Shown here piece by piece: positions 49,089 to 58,760 of a stretch of 64,000 bases of DNA. Location: NCBI RefSeq assembly GCF_024362485.1, contig NZ_CP101456.1:1488001-1552000 (forward strand), in the 5' to 3' direction. The stretch is from Natronobeatus ordinarius (GTDB taxonomy: Archaea > Halobacteriota > Halobacteria > Halobacteriales > Natrialbaceae). Position 1 is the first letter of the stretch. Every line of letters starts with the position of its first letter. The translations under genes and the position numbers were made by a program. Under the pieces are notes generated by a model. It worked only from the letters and a program-made list of their open reading frames with translations, did no database searches and was not told the DNA's origin.

Positions 49089-49311
49089 GCATCGACCACT
49101 CGAGGCGGAGTTAACGACCTCCTTCGCTCGTTCCTCCCAGCTGAACCAGGTTCCACGCGGTGAGCAGCGTGTGCACTGACGGACAGCGGCGACGGTAACA
49201 GACTCCTACCTCGGACCGTCGGTCGGCGGCCTCGAGTCGCTCGAGTCGGCGCGGTCACACTGAGCCGGTAACGAATTCATGTAAAAGTACGCCGGCGGCG
49301 AGTCACGGACG

Positions 49312-51195
49312 ATGCGCCCCGGTGAGCCAGTTGCCGACGAACCTCGAACGACGGATTCAGCGGAGCCGGCCGCCGACGAGGTGCCGTTCCGGTCGTTCGT
49401 CGACCGATTCGAGCGCGGTGACCGACTCGAGGCCGTCCAGTTCCTGGTCGAGGCGGTCGACGAGCCACGAGGGCCCCTGACTGACCTCTTCGGCGTCTGT
49501 TACGACGGCTGGCTCGCCGCTCTGGAACCGGTGATCGGCGGCAGCTGTCTCGACGTTTCCCCAGGCCCCGGACGGCACCTGGCCCTGGTGAGCGAACTCG
49601 CCGACGAGGTGTACGCGCTCGAGTCCGACGACGCCTCGCGGCGGCTGCTGTCGGCCCGGACGGATCGCTCGAACGTCGTCCCGGTTGCTGGCGACCCGTC
49701 GAACCCTCCGTTCACGGCTGGCTCGTTCGAGACGATCCTCTCGACCCGTCCGTCCACACCCGGCGAGGTCCGAGCACGCGCCGGCCGGCAGTACGAATTG
49801 CTCGACGAGGGCGGGACGCTCGTGTCCGTCGTCGACGGCTGGCCCCGGACAGCGGGACTGACGGCCCGGGTGGGCCTCGACCGGCAGCGATCGGCCGCGG
49901 CCGCGTCGCCTGCTCCGACGGCGGTTCTCCGGTCGACGCCTGCACGATACGTCTCCACCCTCGAGTCCGCCGGTTTCGACGAGGTGAATCTCCTCGCGGT
50001 GCTCACCATCGGCGGCCGGTTCGAGGGGGCGGCGTGGGTCGACGACGCAGCGGCGCTCGCGTGGCTGACGAGGCCGCTCGAGACCGGCCCGGTGCCCGCT
50101 CGCCTGGTTCGCGGCGGCGGATCGCTGGCCAGCCGTCTGGGCATCCTCGAGCGATCGTTTCCGGTCTACGTCGCAGTCTGTCAGAAAAGCTCGAGGGCGG
50201 ACACACCGGTCGAATCGGCACGCGGTCGCGTCGGTCTAACGCACTCGAGTTCGTCGTCGGTCGTGCGACGGGGCTCGAATCGAGCGATCGTCCTCGAGGT
50301 GGAAGACGGCGCGGTGACCGGCGTCCAGAAGTTGCCCAACGACCCCCGGAACGCCCACTTCAACGAGCGCACCGTTTCGGTCCTCGAAGCGCTCCGGAGG
50401 GCCGACGATCCCGTGACAGAGACGCTCCCCGACGTGACGGCGTTCGACTCACGGCTCGGCCCGACGCTCGTCGAGCCGCCGATTCGTGGCACGCCGATCG
50501 CCGAGACGGTCGACCGGCGGACGCTCCGGTCGGATCCCGAGGCGTTCGGACGCGTCCTCGAGACGGGACTCGAGTGGGTCCGAGCGTTCCAGACGGCGTA
50601 CGCGGGCGCCCCGCGCACGCGATCACCTGTCGACGCCCGTCGAGAGCTGACGGTCGAGCAACTGGCGTTCTCGCCGCCGGAGCCACCCGGACCCCTGCGC
50701 CTCGCGACGGTTCCACACCACGGCGACTACCACCCCGGAAACCTCGTCGTCGAGGGCGGATCGGTCGAGCGCGTGATCGACTGGGAGTACGCCGCCCTCG
50801 AGGGCAATCCGGTCGCCGATCCGGGATTTTACGCCCTGAAACTCGCCGAGTACGCCTTCGGCGACTTCGAACGCGGCGTCGAGGCGGCCTTCCTCGAGCC
50901 GTCCGAACACGCGGCGATCGTCTCCGATCGGCTGGCCGACCACTGCGAGCGCGTCGAGATTCCTCCGTCTACGTTCAGTTACTACCTCGGTGCGGCCCTG
51001 GTCGGCCAGGTGCGGATCTACTTCGAGCACGACAGTCCGTGGCAGTACCACAACACGCCGCGTGAAAAGGTTGCGAAACTCGAGTTCCTGTACGATCGAC
51101 TGGACGGGATTCGAGCGCGACTTCGCCGGTCGATGGACGAAACGGGACCGGCCGACGCCGCTGGCGAGGGCCGGCGCGTGTCCGTCGGTCGATGA
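49312..51195 (+). CDS. Methyltransferase-like domain fused to APH-type phosphotransferase
   Basis: 627 residues. The N-terminal 260 residues resemble a class I SAM-dependent methyltransferase with a modified motif I (CLDVSPGPGRHLALVSELAD at about 79-98; the usual GxGxG is reduced). Residues about 310-600 are a kinase fold of the aminoglycoside/choline phosphotransferase type: HHGDYHPGNLVV (catalytic Asp472, Asn477) and VIDWEYAALEGNPVADPG (metal-binding Asp near 490). TGTAAAAGT about 30 nt upstream is the probable promoter. The substrate could be a sugar, lipid head group or small amine. The cupin gene follows on the same strand after 91 bp. Confidence 0.8.
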   Translation: MRPGEPVADEPRTTDSAEPAADEVPFRSFVDRFERGDRLEAVQFLVEAVDEPRGPLTDLFGVCYDGWLAALEPVIGGSCLDVSPGPGRHLALVSELADEVYALESDDASRRLLSARTDRSNVVPVAGDPSNPPFTAGSFETILSTRPSTPGEVRARAGRQYELLDEGGTLVSVVDGWPRTAGLTARVGLDRQRSAAAASPAPTAVLRSTPARYVSTLESAGFDEVNLLAVLTIGGRFEGAAWVDDAAALAWLTRPLETGPVPARLVRGGGSLASRLGILERSFPVYVAVCQKSSRADTPVESARGRVGLTHSSSSSVVRRGSNRAIVLEVEDGAVTGVQKLPNDPRNAHFNERTVSVLEALRRADDPVTETLPDVTAFDSRLGPTLVEPPIRGTPIAETVDRRTLRSDPEAFGRVLETGLEWVRAFQTAYAGAPRTRSPVDARRELTVEQLAFSPPEPPGPLRLATVPHHGDYHPGNLVVEGGSVERVIDWEYAALEGNPVADPGFYALKLAEYAFGDFERGVEAAFLEPSEHAAIVSDRLADHCERVEIPPSTFSYYLGAALVGQVRIYFEHDSPWQYHNTPREKVAKLEFLYDRLDGIRARLRRSMDETGPADAAGEGRRVSVGR

Positions 51196-51286
51196 CGGAC
51201 GGGATCGACCGTCAATCGGGAGTATCGACGTCGTCGGTGGCAGCTTCCCCAGCGGTATTTTGACGGCAGCTGCCGTAGCTCGGGGT

Positions 51287-52000
51287 ATGACGAGCGGGTA
51301 TGCGAGCGTCTCGATAGACGCCGTCGAGGTGCCGGGAGACGGCGAACCACTCGGCCATCGGTCGTTCACGGACGAACTCGGCTGTTCGACGACCACCGTC
51401 GACGGCTATCGCGTCCCTGCTGGCGGAACGGTACCGCTCTCTGGCGCTCCGGAACAACTGTGTCTCCCGATCGACGCCGACGGGCCGATCTCGCTCGAGG
51501 GCGTCGACGTCCCACCGTCCGGGGTCGCCCGCCTGCCGGCCGGCGTCGAGGGGACCCTCTCGTGTTCGGGCCCGACGGCGGTCGTCGTGATCGGCGCTCC
51601 TGTCGAGTCGACCGCGGCCGACGACCCGATCGCCGTCGACCTCGAGGCGTGCGACTACGCGCCACCGTCGACGTCGTCGATCGAAACCGCCCGGCTCACC
51701 GCCCGGCTCGGCTGTGCGGGCGTGAAGGTCAACGCGAGACTCCTCGACCCGGGTGACCACGTTCCGTATCACACGGAGGGCGAGCAGGAGGAACTGTTCG
51801 TCCCCGTCCGTGGTCCGGCGACGATGCGCATCGACGACGACTCGTTCGAGACGCCGGTCGGAACGATCACTCGAGTCGCACCTCCGGTCCCCAGGAGCGC
51901 CGTCAACGACGGTGACCGCGAGGCGTGCTGGGTGATGATCGGCGCCCCGCCGACCGGCGGCCCGTCGGAGTGGGATCCAGGTGCGGAGATTCTCGAGTGA
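51287..52000 (+). CDS. Cupin-domain protein
   Basis: 237 residues from the ATG at 51287. Two halves, each with beta-strand-rich sequence; the second holds a recognisable cupin motif, LLDPGDHVPYHTEGEQEELF, followed by VPVRGPATMRID and a Gly-rich turn, with one His and two Glu as possible metal ligands. The first half (GHRSFTDELGCSTTTVDGYR) may be a degenerate cupin, so it could be bicupin-like. Enzyme or sensor role unknown. TATTTT about 30 nt upstream fits a leaderless start. Confidence 0.78.
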   Translation: MTSGYASVSIDAVEVPGDGEPLGHRSFTDELGCSTTTVDGYRVPAGGTVPLSGAPEQLCLPIDADGPISLEGVDVPPSGVARLPAGVEGTLSCSGPTAVVVIGAPVESTAADDPIAVDLEACDYAPPSTSSIETARLTARLGCAGVKVNARLLDPGDHVPYHTEGEQEELFVPVRGPATMRIDDDSFETPVGTITRVAPPVPRSAVNDGDREACWVMIGAPPTGGPSEWDPGAEILE

Positions 52001-52012
52001 CGCCAGTCGGTC

Positions 52013-55000
52013 TCAGTCGTCGCTCGCGGCGTATCTCACCGACTCGGACTCGAGGCTCGGCTCGGGCGTCTCGGGCAGCTCGGCCCGGACGTCGTCGCCG
52101 CCGTTCTCGGTGATCGCCTCCTCGTAGGCGTCGGGCATGACCTTCACGAACGACTCGAGGGCACTCTCCCAGTCCTCGAGCAGTTCCCGTCCCCGATCCG
52201 AACCGGTGTAGGCGACGTGGTTCTCGACGAGTCGACGGAGGATGGCCTCGTCGGACTCGTCGAGTTCGTCGTAGAGGGTAACCATGCCGGTGTTGGCCGT
52301 GCGCTCGAGGTCGCCCGCGGGATCGAGGACGTAGGCGACACCGCCGGACATGCCGGCGGCGAAATTCTTCCCGGTGTCGCCGAGGACGGCGACGACGCCG
52401 CCGGTCATGTACTCACAGCCGTGGTCGCCGACGCCCTCGACGACCGCCTTGGCACCGGAGTTGCGCACGGCGAAGCGCTCGCCGGCGACGCCGTTGACGT
52501 ACAGCTCGCCGCCGGTCGCGCCGTAGAGGGCGACGTTGCCGATGGCGACGTTCTCCGTCGGGTCGTAAGCCGCCGACTCGGGCGTCCGGACGGTGAGCTT
52601 CCCGCCGGAGAGGCCCTTGCCGACGTAGTCGTTCGCGACGCCAGTGAGGTGCATCGAGACGCCGCTCGCGAGGAACGCGCCGAAGCTCTGGCCCGCGGTG
52701 CCCTCGAGGTCGACGGTGAGGGTGTCTTCGGGAAGGCCGGGTTCGCCGTAGCGGCTCGTCACGCGGTTGGAAAGCATCGCGCCGACGGCGCGGTCGACGT
52801 TCGCGATCGACGCAGCGAGGGTGACCGGGCGCTGGTGCTCGATCGCCTCCCGGCCCGCGGCGGCGAGCTTGCGGTCGAGCTGTTCGTCGAGTTCGTGATC
52901 CTGTTCGCGGATCTTCCGGCGGACGTCGCCGACGGGTTCGGCGAGGACGGCCGAGAGGTCGACGGTGCGCGCCTTGGGGTGGTTGACGTCCGTTCGCTGG
53001 CGCAGGACGTCGACGCGACCGACCATCTCGTCGACCGTCCGGAAGCCAAGCTCGGCCATGAGCTCGCGCAGCTCCCGGGCGACGAAGGTCATGTAGTTTA
53101 CGACGTGGTCGGGCTCGCCGGGGAAGCGCTGTCTGAGGTCCTCGCGCTGGGTGGCGACGCCCACGGGGCAGGTGTTCTTGTGACACTGTCGAGCCATCAC
53201 GCAGCCCTCGACGACGAGGCTCGCGGTGCCGAAGACGTACTCCTCGGCGCCCAGCAGGGCGGCGACGGCGACATCGCGGCCGGTCTTCAGTCCGCCGTCG
53301 GTGGAGACGCGAATGCGGTCGCGCAGGCCGGTCGCACAGAGCAGCTGGTTCGCTTCGGCGAGGCCGAGCTCCCACGGGAGGCCGGCGTTTTTGATCGACG
53401 TTCTGGGTGAGGCACCCGTCCCGCCCGAGTGACCCGAGATGTGGACGACGTCGGCGTTGGCCTTCGCGACGCCCGCGGCGATGGTGCCGATGCCCGCCTC
53501 GCTGACGAGCTTGACGTTGATGTCGGCGTCCTCGTTGGCCGCCTTCAGATCGTGGATGAGCTGTTTTAAGTCCTCGATCGAGTAGATGTCGTGCAGCGGC
53601 GGCGGTGAGATCAGCCCGACGCCGGGCGTGGACTTGCGGACGTGGGCGATCATCTCGTTGACCTTCTCGCCGGGGAGGTGACCGCCCTCGCCCGGTTTGC
53701 TTCCCTGGGCCATCTTGATCTGGAGCTCGTCGGCCGAGGAGAGGTACGTGGAGGTGACGCCGAACCGTCCGGAGGCGACCTGCTTGACGGTACACTCCTT
53801 CTCGGTACCGAAGCGTTCGGGCGGCTCGCCACCCTCGCCGGAGTTCGATTTTCCACCCAGGCGGTTCATCGCGATCGAGTTCGTCTCGTGGGCCTCCGGC
53901 GAGAGCGAGCCCAGGCTCATCGCGGCCGTCGAGAACCGTTTCACGATCTCCTCGACCGGCTCGACCTCCTCGAGCGGGACGGGCTCGCGGTCGGAATCGA
54001 ACTCGAGTAAGCCCCGTAAGGTCTGGAGCGACTCGTTCTGTTCGTTGACCATCGCGGCGAACTCCTCGTAGCGCTCGTAGTCGCCCGAGCGGGCGGCCTG
54101 CTGGAGCGTGCCGACGGTCTTCGGGTTCCACTGGTGGTGGATGCCGTTGTTCCGGTGGTCGTACTCGCCCGTACGTTCGAGGGCGGCCTCGTCGTCGGCG
54201 AAGGCGACGGCGTGGCGCTCGCGGACGTCGGCTTCGAGCTCCGCGAGGCCGATTCCTTCCGTCCGGTTCTCGGTCCCTTCGAAGTACTCGGCAACGAGCT
54301 CGGCGTCGAGCCCGACGGCCTCGAAGATCTGGGCGCCGCGGTAGCTCTCGACCGTCGAGATGCCCATCTTCGCCATAACTTTCAGCAGGCCGTTCTCGAG
54401 GGCCGTGACGTAGGCGTCGATCGCCGCCTCGAGATCCGCGCCGTCGGCGCCGGCCGTGAGGTCCTCGATGGTCTGGTAGGCGAGGTAGGGGTTGATCGCG
54501 CCCGCGCCGTAGCCGACGAGCGTCGCGACGTGGTGGACCGTCCGCGGATCGGCCGATTCGACGACGAGGCCGACGTGGTTGCGGAGTCCGTTGCGCACGA
54601 GGTGGTGGTGGACGGCGCCGGTGGCGAGCAGGCTCGGGATCGAAAGCCGGTCGGGGCCGACCGCCCGATCCGAGAGGATCACGACGTCGTGGCCCGCCTC
54701 GATGGCCGAAACGGCGTCCGCGCGGACGCGCTCGATGGCGTCCTCGAGGTCGGTGCCGGGCTCGTCGCCCGTCGGCTCGTAGGTGATATCGACCGTGGCC
54801 GCGGTGATCCCGTTGGCGTCGCAGTCGCGGATCGCCTCGAGTTCGGCGTCGGTGAGGATGGGCGAGTCGCAGACGAGCTGGCGGGCGTGCTCGGGGCTCT
54901 CGTCGAGGAGGTTACGCTGGTGGCCGAGCCGGCACTCGAGGCTCGTGACGAGCTCCTCGCGGATGTAGTCGAGCGGCGGGTTGGTCACCTGGGCGAACAG

Positions 55001-56614
55001 CTGCTTGAAATAGGAGAACAGCGGCCGGTTGAAGTCGGTGAGCACCGACAGTGGCGTGTCGTCGCCCATCGATCCGACCGGATCCTTGCCCTTCTGCATC
55101 ATCGGCTCGAGGAGGTTCTCGAGTTCGTCGTGGGTGTAGCCGAACGCCGCCTGGTGGGCGCGCAGGCCGGACACCGGCCGCTGTGGCGTGCGATCGCTGG
55201 TCGGCACGAGCTCCTCGAGGGAGAGCTGTTCGCGTGCGACCCACTCGCCGTAGCGGTCGTCGACGAGGTCGTCGAACACCTCCTCGTCCGGAACGACCCG
55301 TCCCTCCGTCGGATCAGCGAGGAAGAGCTGCCCGGGCTTGAGGCGACCACGTTCCTCGATCTCGGCGGGATCGTGCTCGAGCGCGCCGGTCTCGCTGGCC
55401 ATCACGAGCCGGCCACCGGTCGTCACCTCGTACCGGCAGGGGCGCAGCCCGTTGCGGTCGAGGACGGCGCCGACGCGCTCGCCGTCGGTGGCGGCGACGA
55501 GGGCGGGGCCGTCCCAGGGCTCGACGAGCGAGGCGTGGAAGTCGTAGAAGTCCTTGCGTTCCTGGGCCATCGAGTCGTCCCCGCGCCAGGCCTCGGGGAC
55601 GAGCATCCGCAGCGCGTGGGCGAGGTCCCGGCCGTCGGCCATTAGAAGCTCGAGCGCGTTGTCGACGCTCGCGGTGTCGGACTGCGCCGGGTCGTCGATC
55701 ACCGGCTTGACGGCGTCGATCGCTCGCGGGCGTTGCCCGCTCGCACTGTCCGTGGAACGTGGTTCCACGCAGTCTGCGAGGACGTCGCTCTCGAGGTCGG
55801 TCTCGCGGGCGCGCATCCAGTTGACGTTGCCCTGGATGGTGTTGAACTCGCCGTTGTGGATGACGGTGCGGTGCGGGTGGGCGAGGTGCCACGCGCCGAG
55901 GGTGTTCGTCGAGAACCGCTCGTGGACCATCACGAACGTCGATTCGACGCGCCCGTCGGTGAGGTCCGGGTAGTAGGTCGGGAGCTGCTCGCCCTTGAGC
56001 AGTCCCTTGTAGACGACGGTCTGGCGAGCGAGCGAGCAGACGTAGAATCGGTCGAACGTCTCGAGATCGGCCACCTCCACGGAATTCTCGAGCGCACGCC
56101 GGGCAACGTAGAGCGCCCGATCGAACGCGTCGTCCGACCGGTCGTGCGTCGAGGCGACGAAACACTGCCAGACGTCGGGTTCAGAGTCGAGGGCCGTCTC
56201 TCCCAGGCCGTCGTTGTCCGTCGGGACGTCCCGCCAGGCACAGACCTCGAGGTCGTACGCCGCGAGGGTCTTTTCGATGTACGCTATCAGGTCGTTGCGA
56301 GCGTCGGCGTCCCGGGGGAAAAAGAGCGAACCGACCGCATAGCGGTCGGGCAGATCGACGTCGAGAACCGATCGAAAGAACGCATCGGGCGTCTGCAGCA
56401 TGATCCCGGCCCCGTCGCCGGTGTTCTTCTCCGCACCCGTCGTGCCGCGATGTTCGAGGTTTACGAGCAGTTCGAGTCCGTCGGCGACGACGTCGTGACC
56501 TCCCTCGCCCTCGAGGTCCATGACGACGCCGACGCCGCAGTTCGAGCGTTCGTCCGACAGTTCCGCGAGGTCCCCTGGACGTCCGGTGGATCGCGCTCCG
56601 TGTGGCTGTGACAT
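52013..56614 (-). CDS. gltB: Glutamate synthase large chain (GOGAT)
   Basis: 1533 residues from the ATG at 56614. It makes two glutamates from glutamine and 2-oxoglutarate in ammonia assimilation. N-terminal type 2 amidotransferase domain: Cys26 in RSNCGVGVVMDL is the nucleophile exposed after removal of a short propeptide. Central and FMN-binding synthase domain: GKSNSGEGGEPPERFG, QGSKPGEGGHLPGEKV, HISGHSGGTGASPRTS, and the 3Fe-4S cysteines in CVMARQCHKNTCPVGVA. C-terminal beta-helix with repeated Gly motifs (GSGAKAVVEG-like, MTGGVVAVLGDTGKNFAAGM). No gltD small subunit is nearby, which suggests a ferredoxin-dependent enzyme. Confidence 0.97.
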   Translation of the reverse strand: MSQPHGARSTGRPGDLAELSDERSNCGVGVVMDLEGEGGHDVVADGLELLVNLEHRGTTGAEKNTGDGAGIMLQTPDAFFRSVLDVDLPDRYAVGSLFFPRDADARNDLIAYIEKTLAAYDLEVCAWRDVPTDNDGLGETALDSEPDVWQCFVASTHDRSDDAFDRALYVARRALENSVEVADLETFDRFYVCSLARQTVVYKGLLKGEQLPTYYPDLTDGRVESTFVMVHERFSTNTLGAWHLAHPHRTVIHNGEFNTIQGNVNWMRARETDLESDVLADCVEPRSTDSASGQRPRAIDAVKPVIDDPAQSDTASVDNALELLMADGRDLAHALRMLVPEAWRGDDSMAQERKDFYDFHASLVEPWDGPALVAATDGERVGAVLDRNGLRPCRYEVTTGGRLVMASETGALEHDPAEIEERGRLKPGQLFLADPTEGRVVPDEEVFDDLVDDRYGEWVAREQLSLEELVPTSDRTPQRPVSGLRAHQAAFGYTHDELENLLEPMMQKGKDPVGSMGDDTPLSVLTDFNRPLFSYFKQLFAQVTNPPLDYIREELVTSLECRLGHQRNLLDESPEHARQLVCDSPILTDAELEAIRDCDANGITAATVDITYEPTGDEPGTDLEDAIERVRADAVSAIEAGHDVVILSDRAVGPDRLSIPSLLATGAVHHHLVRNGLRNHVGLVVESADPRTVHHVATLVGYGAGAINPYLAYQTIEDLTAGADGADLEAAIDAYVTALENGLLKVMAKMGISTVESYRGAQIFEAVGLDAELVAEYFEGTENRTEGIGLAELEADVRERHAVAFADDEAALERTGEYDHRNNGIHHQWNPKTVGTLQQAARSGDYERYEEFAAMVNEQNESLQTLRGLLEFDSDREPVPLEEVEPVEEIVKRFSTAAMSLGSLSPEAHETNSIAMNRLGGKSNSGEGGEPPERFGTEKECTVKQVASGRFGVTSTYLSSADELQIKMAQGSKPGEGGHLPGEKVNEMIAHVRKSTPGVGLISPPPLHDIYSIEDLKQLIHDLKAANEDADINVKLVSEAGIGTIAAGVAKANADVVHISGHSGGTGASPRTSIKNAGLPWELGLAEANQLLCATGLRDRIRVSTDGGLKTGRDVAVAALLGAEEYVFGTASLVVEGCVMARQCHKNTCPVGVATQREDLRQRFPGEPDHVVNYMTFVARELRELMAELGFRTVDEMVGRVDVLRQRTDVNHPKARTVDLSAVLAEPVGDVRRKIREQDHELDEQLDRKLAAAGREAIEHQRPVTLAASIANVDRAVGAMLSNRVTSRYGEPGLPEDTLTVDLEGTAGQSFGAFLASGVSMHLTGVANDYVGKGLSGGKLTVRTPESAAYDPTENVAIGNVALYGATGGELYVNGVAGERFAVRNSGAKAVVEGVGDHGCEYMTGGVVAVLGDTGKNFAAGMSGGVAYVLDPAGDLERTANTGMVTLYDELDESDEAILRRLVENHVAYTGSDRGRELLEDWESALESFVKVMPDAYEEAITENGGDDVRAELPETPEPSLESESVRYAASDD

Positions 56615-56645
56615 ACTACCCGGTGCGCGACGGTCACATATGAGG

Positions 56646-56663
56646 TTAGCCAATAATGGCTAA
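56646..56663. promoter_or_regulatory. Palindrome upstream of gltB
   Basis: TTAGCC-AATAAT-GGCTAA, a perfect inverted repeat with 6-bp arms and a 6-bp centre, in an AT-rich region shared with the divergent coiled-coil gene. It lies 32-49 nt before the gltB ATG, just upstream of a TATA-like CATATG. This is the position expected for a regulator binding site. Confidence 0.55.
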
Positions 56664-56849
56664 GTGTATAACTAACCCATACTAGGGAATTAATATAGCA
56701 TAATTGGATTTGAGTGAGATATACGGACTAATACGCTTCCGCATCGACCACCGCTCACGGTCGCGGCCGGCTCCACCAGCAGTCGGCGGCACAATCGCGC
56801 GTTGTGGACCGGCCAAACTTATTTGACCGATAGTGTAGTGTGTGAGCAC

Positions 56850-57347
56850 ATGGCTATCGAAGGAGGCCCCCCGGCACCCGCGATCACGGAACCACCCGAG
56901 GAAGACGCCGAGGACGAACCGACCGAGCCCGACGAAGAGCCGACAGTCGACTCCCGTCCGGGGACGATCGAGCACCGAATCGACCAGCAGATCGACGAAC
57001 GCGTCGAACCGGTCGATCGTCGCCTCGAGGAACTCGAGGAACGCGTCTCGGAACTCGACAACTACGCCAGGATCAGCCTGGGCGAACGACGGGTCAAGCA
57101 CAACGAGGAGAACCTGGCGGAGTTTTCCGACTCGCTGACCGCGTTCGCCGAGCGAACGATGTCGAAGGCGAACGCGATCGAAGAACAGCTCCAGGTCCAG
57201 CGACTGTTGCTCGCGGCGATGCTCGAGGCGCTCGAGGAAGCGGACGTCGACGTCGACCTCTCGGCGGTCGAACGCTACCGGGAGGACCGCATCGTGACCG
57301 ACGCGGGCAACGCCCAACTCGAAGAGGCGATCGAGCGGCTCTCCTGA
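56850..57347 (+). CDS. Acidic coiled-coil protein
   Basis: 165 residues from the ATG at 56850, TTATTT about 28 nt upstream. The first 45 residues are disordered and acidic with many Pro and Glu. Residues about 50-100 show heptad-like repeats (DQQIDERVEPVDRRLEELEE) indicating a coiled coil, and a second helical region follows (EQLQVQRLLLAAMLEALEEA). No enzyme motif. Found between gltB and the ferredoxin gene. Role unknown; it may be a structural or regulatory partner. Confidence 0.8.
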   Translation: MAIEGGPPAPAITEPPEEDAEDEPTEPDEEPTVDSRPGTIEHRIDQQIDERVEPVDRRLEELEERVSELDNYARISLGERRVKHNEENLAEFSDSLTAFAERTMSKANAIEEQLQVQRLLLAAMLEALEEADVDVDLSAVERYREDRIVTDAGNAQLEEAIERLS

Positions 57348-57378
57348 TTCTCTTGCTAGCCGTTCGGGTTCGGCCGGC

Positions 57379-57870
57379 TCAAACCTCACGAACGCCGATG
57401 ACGCGGTCCTGTAGGTACTCGAGGTGCATCGCGTTGTAGACGATTCTGACCTCGTCGGTCGTCGGCACGGCCTGGCAGGTCAGCAGGATTCCTCGTTCGT
57501 CGACCTCCTCGTCGGTGAGGATGAGGTCCATGTCCATCGAAATCTCTCCCTCGTAGAGGATCGCCGAACAGTTGGCACACGACGCTGCCCGACACTCGAA
57601 CGGCCACTCGTGGTCCTGGTCTTCGGCCGCGTCGAGGACGTACCGGTTCTTCCGGACGCCGAACGTCCCGTGATCTTCCTCGTCGAGGTCGGCGTCGGCG
57701 GCCTTCTCGAACAGATCCTCGTCCTCGAGTCCCCAGCCACGCTCCGTGAGCACCTCGTAGTTGAGGTACTCGACCGTGTGCTCGTACTCGACCTCCCCGT
57801 CGCGCTCGGCGTCCTCTCGCTCTGCGTCCCGACCGACGCGGATGTTCGGGAGTTCAGTGTCCGAAGCCAT
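57379..57870 (-). CDS. Halophilic-type 2Fe-2S ferredoxin with N-terminal extension
   Basis: 163 residues. The body from [20 protein letters not shown] matches the halobacterial ferredoxin, including the acidic insertion ([20 protein letters not shown]). The cluster ligands are CRAASCANC and the distant Cys in LLTCQA. Standard halobacterial ferredoxin is about 128 residues, so the first 30 or so ([20 protein letters not shown]) are extra. It carries electrons, for example for 2-oxoacid oxidoreductases or a ferredoxin-dependent glutamate synthase. CTAAGTA about 27 nt upstream is the likely TATA element. Confidence 0.93.
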   Translation of the reverse strand: MASDTELPNIRVGRDAEREDAERDGEVEYEHTVEYLNYEVLTERGWGLEDEDLFEKAADADLDEEDHGTFGVRKNRYVLDAAEDQDHEWPFECRAASCANCSAILYEGEISMDMDLILTDEEVDERGILLTCQAVPTTDEVRIVYNAMHLEYLQDRVIGVREV

Positions 57871-57914
57871 GAATGCTAGTTAGTGACTCACGTACTTAGC
57901 GACGGTGGGACCGT

Positions 57915-58760
57915 TCATCGAGCGGGAAGGTCCTCGACGAGATCCTCGAAGACGGCCACCTCATCGGCGTCCTGTTCGGGAACGCCCACCTCCCCGAACG
58001 GGATGCCACAGGCGTCACACTCGACCCAGACGAACACGTGGGCGGGCTGACAGCACGGGTCGACGCGCTCGTGGTCGCGTTCGACGGGGCCATCACACGC
58101 CGGACATCGCTCGAGGAGTACACGCAGTCGTCGGAGCAGGTCCCGGCGCGTCTCGGAACCGAGTTCGTCCCAGTCGTCGATCCACGACTCGAGTGTGGCC
58201 GACGCCGCGACGTCGGCGACGAGTGCGGCCTCGGACTCCCACTCGAGGAGCGCGCCGTCGATCGAGAACGTTCGCGGCCCTCGCTTCGTCACTTCGTCGG
58301 CGTCGACGAGCGCGCCGACCGCCTCGAGCGTCGGTGACTCGTCGCGGGACGCCCGCAGCTCGCGGCGCCACCGCTCTCGGAACTCGTCGTCCAGAGAGAG
58401 CGTGCCAGTCGGCGACTGGCTCGCGACTCCGGCCGCCGTGAGCGCTTCCCAGGCGTCGTCGGTTCGGTCGGCGATCGTCCGGCCAGAACCCTCGTCCTTT
58501 CCGAACAGCCGGCGGACCGACGCCGGAAGGTACCGCTTCGTGAGCGTCGGCGTCCCTGGGACGAGGTACCCGCGGAGGTAGATCGGAACGAGGCAGGCAA
58601 GAAACAGGACGACGCCCACCTGGCCGGTCGTGACGAACCCGATCGCCGCCGCAACGACGGCTGCGATCGTCACGTTCACGACGGTACACGGCACACAGCG
58701 GTTCTCGCCCGTGTACTCGGGCCGTCGCAGTTCCGGGACCGAACCGACGAGCGAACGCAT
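57915..58760 (-). CDS. Membrane protein with C-terminal zinc-finger-like region
   Basis: 281 residues from the ATG at 58760. RCVPCTVVN near residue 22 (CxxC) is followed by two hydrophobic helices (about 28-65). The middle is a soluble helical domain (IADRTDDAWEALTAAGVASQ and onwards). Near residues 215-250, RCPACDG, CCQP and CDACGIPFG form a zinc-ribbon-like set. The layout, membrane helices plus zinc ribbon, is conserved-looking but unassigned. CGGTTAAGTGG about 30 nt upstream is a good TATA element. The upstream zinc-finger ORF overlaps its start region. Confidence 0.75.
   Translation of the reverse strand: MRSLVGSVPELRRPEYTGENRCVPCTVVNVTIAAVVAAAIGFVTTGQVGVVLFLACLVPIYLRGYLVPGTPTLTKRYLPASVRRLFGKDEGSGRTIADRTDDAWEALTAAGVASQSPTGTLSLDDEFRERWRRELRASRDESPTLEAVGALVDADEVTKRGPRTFSIDGALLEWESEAALVADVAASATLESWIDDWDELGSETRRDLLRRLRVLLERCPACDGPVERDHERVDPCCQPAHVFVWVECDACGIPFGEVGVPEQDADEVAVFEDLVEDLPAR

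Noticed and set aside
54134-55645. A 503-codon open frame antisense to gltB
   Set aside because: Shadow frame; composition repetitive in Val, Asp, Glu and Arg, no family features.
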